Of a DNA stretch of 43,436 bases, positions 16,060-23,878 are shown in pieces. A model generated the notes under the pieces. That model saw only the letters and a program-made list of their open reading frames with translations. It was not told the DNA's origin and searched no databases. The translations under genes were made by a program, and so were the position numbers. The first letter of the stretch is position 1, and every line of letters begins with the position of its first letter. The stretch is taken from NCBI GenBank assembly GCA_017964025.1, contig JAGCST010000007.1, positions 1 to 43,436 of the forward strand. The letters are read 5' to 3'. Source of the DNA: Candidatus Saccharimonadota bacterium (GTDB taxonomy: Bacteria; Patescibacteriota; Saccharimonadia; Saccharimonadales; Saccharimonadaceae).

Positions 16060-16309
16060 TATAAAATAGAACGTCGTTGATAAGAGGTAAACTATCTTTA
16101 CCACGCCAAACAGCACGAGCACTAGCATCGTGACCAATAGCAATAACGGTGGGATATTCTACGATATCATAGGCTTCACAAAAGCCAGGATTTTTGTCGG
16201 GATCCATAATTTCTATCTCTCGGCCAGTTTGATGGTGAAAATTCTCAAGCCACTCATCTACGGTTCTAGTATAATCTTGGTTGTCACGATAAACACACAC
16301 CACCCGCAT
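16052..16309 (-). CDS. Thioredoxin-fold small protein without CXXC
   Basis: An 85-residue protein with thioredoxin-like features: first strand MRVVCVYRDNQD, helix, second strand EIEIMDPDKNPGFCEAYDI, and the cis-proline segment YPTVIAI. The CXXC redox pair is missing; only isolated cysteines C5 and C44 are seen, so classic dithiol chemistry is unlikely. The start lies 3 bp behind nrdR, in the ftsZ-nrdR operon. A structural or binding role is possible. The family assignment rests on pattern alone. Confidence 0.65.
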   Translation of the reverse strand: MRVVCVYRDNQDYTRTVDEWLENFHHQTGREIEIMDPDKNPGFCEAYDIVEYPTVIAIGHDASARAVWRGKDSLPLINDVLFYMI

Positions 16310-16312
16310 AAA

Positions 16313-16762
16313 TTATTTTTTCCTTTTTTGCTCTTTTAAAATGTTTTCAAAATCTTCGAGAGTTTTAAACTCACGAAAAACGGATGCAAAACGAACATAC
16401 GCAACTTCATTAACTTCGGCGAGAACGTCAAGTACGGCTTCACCAATTTGTTTACTGGTTATTTCATCTGTACCATAAGAATATAAAATATCTGAGGCTT
16501 TATTAACAACTTCCTCTACTTCTAATTCTGAATTAAAGAATTTCCCAACGCTGCGACGAACAGCGAGAAGAAGTTTATCACGATCATAGATTTCTTTGTT
16601 GCCACTGCGTTTAATAACGGTAAGTGGTGGCATCTCGATACGCTCATAGGTAGTAAACCGATGTCCGTCACTAGATTCGCGACGACGACGAATCATGGTG
16701 CCATCTACTGTTTCGCGGCTTTCTAGAACTTTACTGTCCCCTATTTTGAACTTGCGTTCCAT
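16313..16762 (-). CDS. nrdR: NrdR-type ribonucleotide reductase repressor lacking zinc ligands
   Basis: NrdR binds (d)ATP through an ATP-cone and represses ribonucleotide reductase genes through an N-terminal zinc ribbon. The 149 residues keep the overall pattern: VLESRETVDGTMIRRRRE and RFTTYERIE near the N-terminus, then the ATP-cone (about 46-135; VIKRSGNKEIYDRDKL, YVRFASVFREF). All four ribbon cysteines are gone: the usual CPxC reads RKFK (3-6) and the usual CxxC reads SSDG (30-33). The reading frame is intact, so this is substitution and not a frameshift. AAGGAGGG precedes the ATG, 17 bp behind ftsZ. A NrdR-box candidate lies at 26053-26068. Confidence 0.88.
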   Translation of the reverse strand: MERKFKIGDSKVLESRETVDGTMIRRRRESSDGHRFTTYERIEMPPLTVIKRSGNKEIYDRDKLLLAVRRSVGKFFNSELEVEEVVNKASDILYSYGTDEITSKQIGEAVLDVLAEVNEVAYVRFASVFREFKTLEDFENILKEQKRKK

Positions 16763-16779
16763 ACGCAGCCCTCCTTTTA

Positions 16780-17949
16780 TTATTTGCGTTTCTTGCTCTT
16801 AAGACGTTCTCTTAAGGATGGTGGAACATCTAGCTCATCATCATTGGTAGCGGCTGGTTGTTCTGGTTCTGGTTCGTGCTTGATAGAATCCCACATATTA
16901 GACTTGTTCTCAAGAGCGAAATCTTTAGCTTCAACAGCTGGTTTCTCGTCTTTAAAACTGCTGGTTGATTCGACTTCTGGCTCTGGCAATGGCTCATTAT
17001 AATAATCAGAATCAAAACCAGTGGCGACGACAGTAACGATTAGCTCATCTTCTAATTCTGGGCGGATGGATGCACCAAAGATAATATTAGCATCTGGTGA
17101 AACGGCACCAGTAATAACTTCAGCGGCTTCTTGAACTTCACTCATAGACATATCGTAGCCACCTGCAACTGAGAATAATACGCCACGAGCACCTTCTATC
17201 TTGACTTCAATGAGAGGCGACTCGACCGCTTGCTGAGCCGCAACAACAGCGCGATTTTCTCCAGAAGCACGACCAATACCCATAAGGGCAGAGCCGGCGT
17301 TTTTCATGATGGCTTTGACGTCAGCAAAGTCGAGGTTAATAAGTGAATGTTCGGTGATAAGTTCGGAAATTCCCTGAACGCCTTGACGTAAAACATCATC
17401 AGCAATCTTGAAAGTTTCAAGGAGTGGAGTACGAGGATCAATAGTTTGTAATAATCTATCATTAGGAATAGTAATTAATGCATCTACTTGGCGAGCAAGT
17501 TTATCGATAGCAACATCAGCATTAGCACGACGACGTGCTCCTTCAAAAGTGAATGGTTTAGTTGCTACACCTACAGTAAGGATATCTTTTTTGCGAGCTT
17601 CTTCAGCAACGATTGGGCCAGCACCAGAACCAGTACCGCCACCGGCGCCTAAAGTAATAAATACCATATCAGCACCATCAAGGGCTTTATCAATAGCTTC
17701 TCTGCCCTCTTCAGCAGCTTCACGACCTTTTTCGGGGTCTCCACCAGCGCCTAAGCCTTTGCCAATATGAACTTTAACATCAGCTGGAGAATGATGCAAT
17801 GCTTGCGCATCAGTATTGATGGCGACAAATTCAACGCCAGAAAGGCCTACCTCTTTCATGCGTTCAACTGCGGAACCGCCGGCACCACCTACACCTACTA
17901 CTTTAATACTTGCTTTACTTTCCACCTCTGTTGGTTTAACCTCTGGCAT
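16780..17949 (-). CDS. ftsZ: Cell division protein FtsZ
   Basis: Tubulin-like GTPase that forms the division ring. The 389 residues include the GTP-binding GGGTGSG (about 103-109), nucleotide-contact segments GVGGAGG (19-25) and the synergy-loop segment NLDFADVKAIM. An acidic, Pro-rich linker follows from about 325. The C-terminal peptide LDVPPSLRERLKSKKRK keeps the D-x-P core used to bind FtsA. The promoter at 17976-18004 gives a short leader with a GAGGT ribosome-binding site, so ftsZ is expressed apart from ftsA as well as with nrdR and the thioredoxin-like gene behind it. Confidence 0.97.
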   Translation of the reverse strand: MPEVKPTEVESKASIKVVGVGGAGGSAVERMKEVGLSGVEFVAINTDAQALHHSPADVKVHIGKGLGAGGDPEKGREAAEEGREAIDKALDGADMVFITLGAGGGTGSGAGPIVAEEARKKDILTVGVATKPFTFEGARRRANADVAIDKLARQVDALITIPNDRLLQTIDPRTPLLETFKIADDVLRQGVQGISELITEHSLINLDFADVKAIMKNAGSALMGIGRASGENRAVVAAQQAVESPLIEVKIEGARGVLFSVAGGYDMSMSEVQEAAEVITGAVSPDANIIFGASIRPELEDELIVTVVATGFDSDYYNEPLPEPEVESTSSFKDEKPAVEAKDFALENKSNMWDSIKHEPEPEQPAATNDDELDVPPSLRERLKSKKRK

Positions 17950-17975
17950 AATTTACCTCGCTTTAATTTATTTAT

Positions 17976-18004
17976 AGTATACACCTAATGTGAGGTTTTT
18001 TCAA
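17976..18004 (-). promoter_or_regulatory. Promoter of ftsZ-nrdR operon
   Basis: Minus-strand TTGAAA (17999-18004), 17-bp spacer, TATACT (17976-17981), in the ftsA-ftsZ gap. Confidence 0.75.
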
Positions 18005-18026
18005 GGGTCTATTATTTTTGGAATGA

Positions 18027-19250
18027 CTAAAATTTAGAAAAAAACTTTTTAAGAAAACCGTCTGAAGTTGCCTTGGTTTTTTTGGATTTTTTACTAGAAT
18101 AAGTTTGGTACTGGATATCTTCTGCGGCGAGTATAGCAAGGCCGACAGCAGTGGCAAATTCTGGTTTGGCGACGGCATCTGAAACACCGTCAAGACCAGT
18201 TGGAATACCAATTTTGACAGATGCTTCGAGGCATTTTTTGGCAAATAGATCAATGTCGCGCATTTTAGCGCCGCCACCTGTCATGATAATACCCTCTGGG
18301 AGACGCTGATCATAATGAACAGCTTTCAATTTTTTGCGAACTTCTGCGAAAATTTCTTCAAGACGAGCCACAACAACATCTTCAACTTCTTTACGATCAA
18401 AAGTACGCTCACCGTGCTTCCCTACTTTAATAGCGGGAGATTTATCAGATTTAAAATTGCCGGTAATGAAGCGTGTTTTGATTTCTTCGGCTAATTCAGG
18501 ATCAATAGCGAGAACAATAGCAAGATCGTTAGTAATATTATTAGAGCCGATTGGTACTACACCAACATATTGCAAGTCACCTTCTTCATAAACAGCTATG
18601 GAAGTAGTAGTAGCGCCGAAATCAACGACAGCTACACCATTTTCTTTTTGACGCTCATTTAGAACAGCTCTAGCAGCGGCAATTGCTGTAGGAATTAATC
18701 TAAGAGCTTGAACATCAGCATTCATAGTAGCACGTTTTAGGTTCTCACAATTAGGACTAAGAGCTGAGACAACATTAGCACGAATTTCAAGACGAGCACC
18801 CGACATCCCCATGGGATCTTTAATACCAGCTTGTCCGTCAAGTGCATATTCTAATGGAATAACATCTAAAACAGTGCGGTTAGCGGGAATGCAACCTGAT
18901 ACGGCAACATCTTCGACGCGGTCCAAATCTTCGCTATTGATTTCGTGTTCAGCGTTGCCTACGGCAATCATGCCTTCGGTATGAACAGAGGTTACGGTAG
19001 AACCATTAATTGAAACATATGCACTACGAACGTCGTATCCGCCCATACGTTCAGCGTCCCCAAGCATTCTGTCGATAGCGCCAGCAGGACCAGCAAGATT
19101 GGCTGGGATTCCTTTGCGCATACCAGCAGATTTGTCTTCATTATAACCGACGATGGCGATTTTACCTTCGTTATTAACGCTGGCGATGACAGCACGAACA
19201 TTTTCGGTACCAATATCAAGGCCTGTAACAAAACGATTGTCGTTATCCAT
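18027..19250 (-). CDS. ftsA: Cell division protein FtsA
   Basis: Actin-like ATPase that tethers FtsZ to the membrane. The 407 residues show the phosphate-1 loop LDIGTENVRAVI, phosphate-2 VVDFGATTTSIAVYE, and the adenosine motif GIIMTGGGAKM. The C-terminal amphipathic helix GFLKKFFSKF is a typical membrane-targeting end. The ATG is 6 bases from an extended -10 (19257-19265), with no ribosome-binding site. ftsZ follows 77 bp downstream with its own promoter. Confidence 0.96.
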   Translation of the reverse strand: MDNDNRFVTGLDIGTENVRAVIASVNNEGKIAIVGYNEDKSAGMRKGIPANLAGPAGAIDRMLGDAERMGGYDVRSAYVSINGSTVTSVHTEGMIAVGNAEHEINSEDLDRVEDVAVSGCIPANRTVLDVIPLEYALDGQAGIKDPMGMSGARLEIRANVVSALSPNCENLKRATMNADVQALRLIPTAIAAARAVLNERQKENGVAVVDFGATTTSIAVYEEGDLQYVGVVPIGSNNITNDLAIVLAIDPELAEEIKTRFITGNFKSDKSPAIKVGKHGERTFDRKEVEDVVVARLEEIFAEVRKKLKAVHYDQRLPEGIIMTGGGAKMRDIDLFAKKCLEASVKIGIPTGLDGVSDAVAKPEFATAVGLAILAAEDIQYQTYSSKKSKKTKATSDGFLKKFFSKF

Positions 19251-19256
19251 AAGTTT

Positions 19257-19265
19257 ATTATAACA
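19257..19265 (-). promoter_or_regulatory. Extended -10 of ftsA
   Basis: Minus-strand TGTTATAAT, 6 bases from the ATG; leaderless mRNA predicted. Confidence 0.75.
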
Positions 19266-19294
19266 TATTATTTAAAATTGGAACTAGCTCTCAC

Positions 19295-20080
19295 TTATTG
19301 AGTTAGTACTTCGTAGCCATCGTGGGTAACAAGAATTGTGTGTTCACAATGACAGCCAATACTGCCATCTTTCATCTTAACGGTCCAATTGTCGTTTTTA
19401 TCAATATAGTTAGTTGGTTTTCCTAGACAAGACATAGGTTCAATACAGATAGTATCACCTTCAACAAGTTTATAACCGTGGCCTTTTTTACCATAATTAG
19501 GAACTTCAGGTGATTCATGCATAGTTTTACCAATACCGTGACCAATATAATTCTCAATGACGCCAAGATGACCTTTTCTTAAAACTTTTTCGACAGCGTG
19601 ACCAATATCGCCAATGTAGGCACCAGGTTTTACTTGTTCAATTCCCTCCCACATAGAAGATTCGGTAACTTGAATCATTTTTTTGACGGCTGGGCTGCCT
19701 TTATCCCCAACAAGCATAGTAAAGGCTGAGTCGGTAAAATAACCTTTATAATAAATATCCAGGTCGAAAGAAACTTTATCGCCTTCTTCTAGAGGTTCGT
19801 CGGTGGGAGCACCATGGACTAATTCGTCATTGACCGAAATACAAATAGCACCTGGAAAATCGTCTTCAAGCATATCGTAAGCAACTCCAGCGCCGTGTTT
19901 AATAATTTCAGATCTAACCCAAGCATCAATTTCCTTACCAGTCATACCAGGTTTAACATATGTTCTAAGATTTTTAAAAATTTGAGCGTGAATTTTGCCA
20001 CATTCACGCATTGCAGAAATTTTTTCTTCAACTTCTTTTTTGGTGGCAGTTTCTATATTAATAGGACCGTTATTCGCCAT
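19295..20080 (-). CDS. map: Type I methionine aminopeptidase
   Basis: Removes initiator methionine. From the ATG at 20080 it has 261 residues, the usual MetAP1 length. Metal ligands are visible: the two aspartates in SFDLDIYYKGYFTDSAFT, the histidine in IGHGIGKTMHESPEVPN, and the glutamates in CIEPM and CEHTILVT. Earlier in-frame starts exist (up to 20131), but the ATG at 20080 gives the standard N-terminus before the KISAMRECGKI helix and overlaps the adk stop by 11 bp. The adk-map pairing is the ancestral bacterial order, here without secY. Confidence 0.94.
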   Translation of the reverse strand: MANNGPINIETATKKEVEEKISAMRECGKIHAQIFKNLRTYVKPGMTGKEIDAWVRSEIIKHGAGVAYDMLEDDFPGAICISVNDELVHGAPTDEPLEEGDKVSFDLDIYYKGYFTDSAFTMLVGDKGSPAVKKMIQVTESSMWEGIEQVKPGAYIGDIGHAVEKVLRKGHLGVIENYIGHGIGKTMHESPEVPNYGKKGHGYKLVEGDTICIEPMSCLGKPTNYIDKNDNWTVKMKDGSIGCHCEHTILVTHDGYEVLTQ

Positions 20081-20663
20081 AACTCTTTTCAATTTCTCCA
20101 CCATTAACATCTTGAGATTGTTCAGTTGCATCTGGATTTAATTTTTCAACTACTTCCACTAGTCTTGCAGTTACATCTTCAATTTTACCAACACCATCTA
20201 CACGTTCTACTGGAATATTTTTAGATTTCAACAGGGGTAAAATTGAATAAATATTTTGTTCAAATACCTCAAAACGACGATCAATGCTAGCTTTTTCTTT
20301 GTCATCATCACGACCACGTAGAGCCAAGCGTTCGTAGAGTTCTTCTTTGGGCACTTCAAGAATAATGGCACCATCAATCTTGTCAGCCATTGTATTCATA
20401 ATATATTCAGCCTGTGCTTTATCGCGTGGATAACCATCTAAAATTACGTCAAAGCCTTCATCCTCAGCTTTTTTGATTTGTTTGTCCATTAGATTAATAA
20501 CATCTTGATCAGGGATTAAACCGCCATTATTAATGATTTCTTCATAGCCGCCGTGTTCACGAATAGCTTCACCAACAGATAACCAACGCCAACCGAAAAT
20601 CTCAGATAGTGCTTTGCCTTGAGTCCCCTTGCCTGAACCAGCCAGGCCAAATAATATGATCAT
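20070..20663 (-). CDS. adk: Adenylate kinase
   Basis: Interconverts ATP + AMP and 2 ADP. The 197 residues include the P-loop GLAGSGKGT (about 6-14), the AMP-binding DGYPRDKAQAEY segment, and the LID region at RGRDDDKEKASIDRR, which is short and has no zinc cysteines. A C-terminal Asn/Gln/Glu tail of about 20 residues is unusual. The extended -10 TGATATAAT (20682-20690) and an AAGGAG ribosome-binding site precede the ATG, so adk-map has a short leader. Confidence 0.95.
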   Translation of the reverse strand: MIILFGLAGSGKGTQGKALSEIFGWRWLSVGEAIREHGGYEEIINNGGLIPDQDVINLMDKQIKKAEDEGFDVILDGYPRDKAQAEYIMNTMADKIDGAIILEVPKEELYERLALRGRDDDKEKASIDRRFEVFEQNIYSILPLLKSKNIPVERVDGVGKIEDVTARLVEVVEKLNPDATEQSQDVNGGEIEKSYGE

Positions 20664-20681
20664 AATTCTCCTTTTGTTATT

Positions 20682-20690
20682 ATTATATCA
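20682..20690 (-). promoter_or_regulatory. Extended -10 of adk-map
   Basis: Minus-strand TGATATAAT with 18 bases to the ATG, leaving room for the AAGGAG ribosome-binding site. Confidence 0.7.
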
Positions 20691-20692
20691 TT

Positions 20693-20713
20693 AAAAAATC
20701 CCCCGGAGGGGAT
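20693..20713 (-). terminator. rpsU terminator
   Basis: Minus-strand ATCCCC/GGGGAT hairpin with a TCCG loop followed by six Ts, 4 bp behind the rpsU stop. Confidence 0.85.
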
Positions 20714-20716
20714 ATT

Positions 20717-20935
20717 TTATTTGAGTCCTAATTTAATACGCTCGGTTTTTTCTGCCTTGCGAGCTTCGCGAATGATAGCTTTAAGACGACGTTCGCGTTT
20801 AGATATTGGTTTTGAAAAACGCATTTGCGACTTTTTCAAAGGCATCATACCACTCTGAAGGACTTTGCGATTGAAACGACGAATGATATTCTCGTTAGCC
20901 TCGCCTTGATCTTTTCTTGTAACTTTAATAGCCAT
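20717..20935 (-). CDS. rpsU: 30S ribosomal protein S21
   Basis: Small basic ribosomal protein of 72 residues (MAIKVTRKDQGEANENIIRRFNRKV). The frame is open further upstream, but the ATG at 20935 matches the family start and lies 10 bases behind an extended -10 (20946-20954), so the leader is about three bases. S21 helps 30S subunits engage Shine-Dalgarno sites in other bacteria, which makes its own near-leaderless mRNA notable. In E. coli rpsU heads the dnaG-rpoD operon; here dnaG and rpoD are 16 kb away. Confidence 0.93.
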   Translation of the reverse strand: MAIKVTRKDQGEANENIIRRFNRKVLQSGMMPLKKSQMRFSKPISKRERRLKAIIREARKAEKTERIKLGLK

Positions 20936-20945
20936 ATTAGGGTGT

Positions 20946-20954
20946 ATTATATCA
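20946..20954 (-). promoter_or_regulatory. Extended -10 of rpsU
   Basis: Minus-strand TGATATAAT, 10 bases from the ATG. Confidence 0.7.
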
Positions 20955-20979
20955 CAGAGTAAAGAAAATAACAAGGGTC

Positions 20980-21008
20980 TTGTGCTCTAGCGAAAAATGA
21001 TATATAAT
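20980..21008 (+). promoter_or_regulatory. Promoter of tRNA-Asp
   Basis: TTGTGC (20980-20985), 17-bp spacer, TATAAT (21003-21008), 9 bases before the tRNA. Confidence 0.7.
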
Positions 21009-21017
21009 ATAGATAGT

Positions 21018-21094
21018 GGAATCGTAGCTCAGTTGGTTAGAGCGCTGCCCTGTCACGGCAGAGGTCGCGAGTTCGAGTCTCGTCGGTTCCGCCA
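21018..21094 (+). tRNA. tRNA-Asp (anticodon GTC)
   Basis: A 77-nt cloverleaf: acceptor GGAATCG/CGGTTCC with one T-G pair, D stem GCTC/GAGC, anticodon stem CTGCC/GGCAG with loop CTGTCAC, T stem GCGAG/CTCGT with TTCGAGT, discriminator G (the aspartate identity base). The CCA end is encoded. Confidence 0.96.
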
Positions 21095-21102
21095 CTTCAA
21101 AG

Positions 21103-21120
21103 GCCCGAGGGGCTTTTTTT
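21103..21120 (+). terminator. tRNA-Asp terminator
   Basis: GCCC/GGGC hairpin with a 3-nt loop followed by seven Ts, 8 bases after the CCA end. Confidence 0.85.
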
Positions 21121-21126
21121 CGTGAT

Positions 21127-21153
21127 AAAAAAATAAGCCCTCTAGGGGCTTAT
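21127..21153 (-). terminator. Terminator of the DHH-like gene
   Basis: Minus-strand ATAAGCCC/GGGCTTAT hairpin followed by seven Ts. It converges on the tRNA-Asp terminator. Confidence 0.8.
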
Positions 21154-21158
21154 ATATT

Positions 21159-23396
21159 TTACATGCCTGGAATCTTAAAAGCACTAGGATCAGCAGCTTG
21201 TGGAGCATAAATTTGATCTTGCATAGCAGGTTGACTACCTAGCGATTCAGGAGTCGGTTCAGGTTTAGGTGCAGCTGGAACAATCGGTTCGGCTGGCGGT
21301 AAAGGTGGTACATTAGGATTTGGCGTAGCAACATTTGCCATATCGATTGGAGGAGCTGGAGGTGGCGGTAAAATTTCATCACTCGGCATCGGCATATAAT
21401 TCATCTCTGGAACACCATTAATTTCTGGTTTTTCTGGTACAGAAGGTGTACTAGCAGCAGCTGGATTGGTTCCTGACATAGGATTAGATTCATTATTTAA
21501 ACTTTGAAGAGCAGCTTCTAGCATTTGCCCATATTTATTGTCAGCTGGATCACCCGTGCCGATAGTAGATAAATCGGTAGTTGGCTGAATAACTTTTTCA
21601 CTTCCTACTGGATTAATAATTCCCTCGGAGTCTGACTTCACTTCTTCCTCTTCTTCAGAATTCTGAATCGGCTCTACAAGAAATTGAGAATTAGATGTTG
21701 GCTTTGATTCGATAGCTGGCGCAGTGGCTGGTTCGGGTTGAGGTGCTGGCGCAGGTGTTGGTTCAGGAGTGGGAGTTGGTTTAGGAGCTAGTTCGGGTTG
21801 AGGTAAAGGAGCTGGTACTGATTCAGGGGTAGGTTCGGGTTGAGGCAAAGAAGCTGGTACTGATTCAGGGGTAGGTTCGGGTTCTGGAATCGGTGCTGTA
21901 GATTCAGATTCAGCTTCAGGTGGCATAGATTCTATCTCTTTAGTTAATTCAGCGGTAGTTTCTTCTAAGGAATCGTCTAGAGATATATCTTCAGGTATCT
22001 CTTCGGATGTTTTTTTGGATACTTCTTTGGGTTTTTCAGACGGTGCTTCTGGTGGTATTTCTTCAGGTGTTTCATCGACTATTGTTATGGGAGTTTCCTC
22101 AACTTTTTCATCGGCTGGTTCTTCTAAAATAGGTGCTATTGGAGGTTCTGTTAAAGATGGCTCTTTTTCGTCACTGCTGATTTTGAGGGCAGCAGGATTT
22201 TCTTCTGGAGTAACTTCTGTGACAGCACCAGCTAAACTAGCCTCAGCAGCCTTAAGTTCATCAAGAAGAGTACTTTCTTTTCCGCTGATAGCGTCGTCTA
22301 TTTCTTTAGTTTCATCTACGATAGGTTCATCGTCATGTTGGATATCAAGTTTAGTAGGATCAGCCTGAGAATTCAATTCGCTAGACATCGCTGACATACT
22401 AGAGATTGAAGCCATTTCATTTTCAACATCTGGGGTGATGTTTTTGGAAACGAGTTGTTGATTAGCACCGGACTCCATCAACTTTGAAGCAAGTTTCATG
22501 GTAGTTGGTGTAGTAGTAGCATTGGAAAAACGATTGGTAGCTGCAACAATACCAGTAAGGAATGCAGTCGCTTCTTCTTTTTCAACCTTAGCATCGGTAA
22601 TCTTATATAATAATCCAGCAATCATTTCAGAAACAGAGCTAGCAGTCTTGTCGCTCCATTCAATTTCACCAAACTTACCTGGTTTACCAGTAGTAATGTT
22701 AATTATTACTGCGTCATGCATAATGCGACCATGCTCACGCAAGGCCGAATCTAGGTCAATACCGTTAGCAACATCAAGTGCAAGAACGAGATCTACATTG
22801 AAATCACCATAAGAAAAGTCTAAATCCTCTTCTGAAATACGAGTTCGATATGGTGTGATGTAGATTTTCACAAAATCACCGTCAAGCTTATAGCGTAAAT
22901 GATCAGCTTTATCTTTATTAAGAGCAATTACGAAGTCCTGGAGAGTATCAGCAGTAGGCTCAAAGGTTTCTTCTGGTTTAAGAAACTCCAGAGCGTTAGG
23001 AGTAGAGCCGGAATAAATGGCGGTAGCACGTTTGCCAATTTTATCTAAGAAAAGTGAAAGACCAATAGCAGCGGCCATTTCATCAACTGATGGGTCGCTA
23101 GAAAGTGCGATGAGAACATTTTTTGAAGCTGCAATTTTTTTAGCAACTTCAACATGTATAGAATCGTTAGAAATAGGTTCTGATTTTTGATTTGCATCAG
23201 CAGGTGGTAAAACTGGTTCGACGACGGTGCTGTCGGTTGGCGTAGGGGTAGGTTCGGGAACTGGATTAGGCGTAGTAGTAGGTTCTGAAGGAGCAGGAGC
23301 CGAAGCAGAAGCCGGTTCATCAGCAACTGGAGTAGTAGCCACTGTAGGATCTACTGGTGGCATGGATGGAGTTGCTTTTGTGTTGTCTTCTGGCAT
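21159..23396 (-). CDS. Degenerate DHH-family protein with long disordered Pro/Glu regions
   Basis: A 745-residue protein. Residues about 83-325 follow the DHH phosphoesterase pattern: the segment KNVLIALSSDPSVDEMAAAIGL aligns with the usual NPDGDALGS block, and FLTGIVAATNRFSNATTTP aligns with the DHHA1-side GIVTDTGRF block. The metal-binding residues are not kept: the DGDA region reads SVDE and the expected VIDHH reads INIT. Catalysis is doubtful. Residues 1-80 and about 340-745 are low-complexity (Pro, Glu, Thr, Ala), with an imperfect repeat of PEPTPESVPA type, and look disordered. There is no signal or membrane segment. The promoter is TTGCGA-17-TAATAT and the ribosome-binding site AAAGG. 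Confidence 0.75.
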   Translation of the reverse strand: MPEDNTKATPSMPPVDPTVATTPVADEPASASAPAPSEPTTTPNPVPEPTPTPTDSTVVEPVLPPADANQKSEPISNDSIHVEVAKKIAASKNVLIALSSDPSVDEMAAAIGLSLFLDKIGKRATAIYSGSTPNALEFLKPEETFEPTADTLQDFVIALNKDKADHLRYKLDGDFVKIYITPYRTRISEEDLDFSYGDFNVDLVLALDVANGIDLDSALREHGRIMHDAVIINITTGKPGKFGEIEWSDKTASSVSEMIAGLLYKITDAKVEKEEATAFLTGIVAATNRFSNATTTPTTMKLASKLMESGANQQLVSKNITPDVENEMASISSMSAMSSELNSQADPTKLDIQHDDEPIVDETKEIDDAISGKESTLLDELKAAEASLAGAVTEVTPEENPAALKISSDEKEPSLTEPPIAPILEEPADEKVEETPITIVDETPEEIPPEAPSEKPKEVSKKTSEEIPEDISLDDSLEETTAELTKEIESMPPEAESESTAPIPEPEPTPESVPASLPQPEPTPESVPAPLPQPELAPKPTPTPEPTPAPAPQPEPATAPAIESKPTSNSQFLVEPIQNSEEEEEVKSDSEGIINPVGSEKVIQPTTDLSTIGTGDPADNKYGQMLEAALQSLNNESNPMSGTNPAAASTPSVPEKPEINGVPEMNYMPMPSDEILPPPPAPPIDMANVATPNPNVPPLPPAEPIVPAAPKPEPTPESLGSQPAMQDQIYAPQAADPSAFKIPGM
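21780..21880. repeat. Imperfect 42-bp repeat coding for a Pro/Glu motif
   Basis: Two adjacent copies containing GGTACTGATTCAGGGGTAGG and GGTTCGGGTTGAGG encode the PEPTPESVPA(S/P)LPQ unit inside the DHH-like gene. Confidence 0.65.
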
Positions 23397-23415
23397 ATTT
23401 TACCTTTCTTTTTTC

Positions 23416-23444
23416 ATATTACCATAAGCTTGAAAAAATCGCAA
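23416..23444 (-). promoter_or_regulatory. Promoter of the DHH-like gene
   Basis: Minus-strand TTGCGA (23439-23444), 17-bp spacer, TAATAT (23416-23421). Confidence 0.65.
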
Positions 23445-23455
23445 GATTTTTAGTC

Positions 23456-23484
23456 TTTACTTTTTCAGGGGAATGAGGTATAAT
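23456..23484 (+). promoter_or_regulatory. Promoter of rpsT
   Basis: TTTACT (23456-23461), 17-bp spacer, TATAAT (23479-23484). The leader of about 34 nt ends with the ribosome-binding site AGGAAG. Confidence 0.7.
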
Positions 23485-23524
23485 AAATGAAAGTCATTAA
23501 TTTTTAATTCAAACAGGAAGATAG

Positions 23525-23878
23525 ATGCCGATTATTAAATCTGCCAAAAAGGCTGCTCGTCAAGCTGAGAAGCGTACTGAGCATAATCAACAAATTAAGA
23601 AAGATATCAAAGCCGCGTTAAAGGCTTTTCGTGAGAATCCTTCGGCTGAAACTTTGGCAAAAGCACAATCTGAATATGATAAGGCCGTGAAAAAAGATTT
23701 GATGAAGAAAAATACCGCTGCGCGTCGTAAAGCAAAACTTCATGATATAGCTAAAGCTGCTAAAGTTAAGCTAGAAAAAAAGGTTGCTAAGAAAGCTGCA
23801 CCAAAAGCCAAGGCTACTACAAAGAAGACAACCGCAGCAAAAAAGACTGCACCAAAAGCCAAGGCTCAAAAGAAGTAG
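23525..23878 (+). CDS. rpsT: 30S ribosomal protein S20 with Lys/Ala tail
   Basis: Binds 16S rRNA early in 30S assembly. The S20 body (1-87) is normal: MPIIKSAKKAARQAEKR, then NTAARRKAKLHDIAK. It is followed by a Lys/Ala/Pro/Thr tail of about 30 residues, so the protein has 117 residues where about 88 is usual. The tail resembles histone H1-like basic tails and may add RNA contacts. Its last 62 bp overlap, on the other strand, the end of holA, so the tail's composition is constrained by the antisense HolA codons. Confidence 0.93.
   Translation: MPIIKSAKKAARQAEKRTEHNQQIKKDIKAALKAFRENPSAETLAKAQSEYDKAVKKDLMKKNTAARRKAKLHDIAKAAKVKLEKKVAKKAAPKAKATTKKTTAAKKTAPKAKAQKK

Noticed and set aside
16643-16762. 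Frameshift as the cause of missing NrdR cysteines
   Set aside because: The frame is continuous and flanking residues (VLESRETVDG, IRRRRE, RFTTYE) align in place, so the cysteines were substituted.
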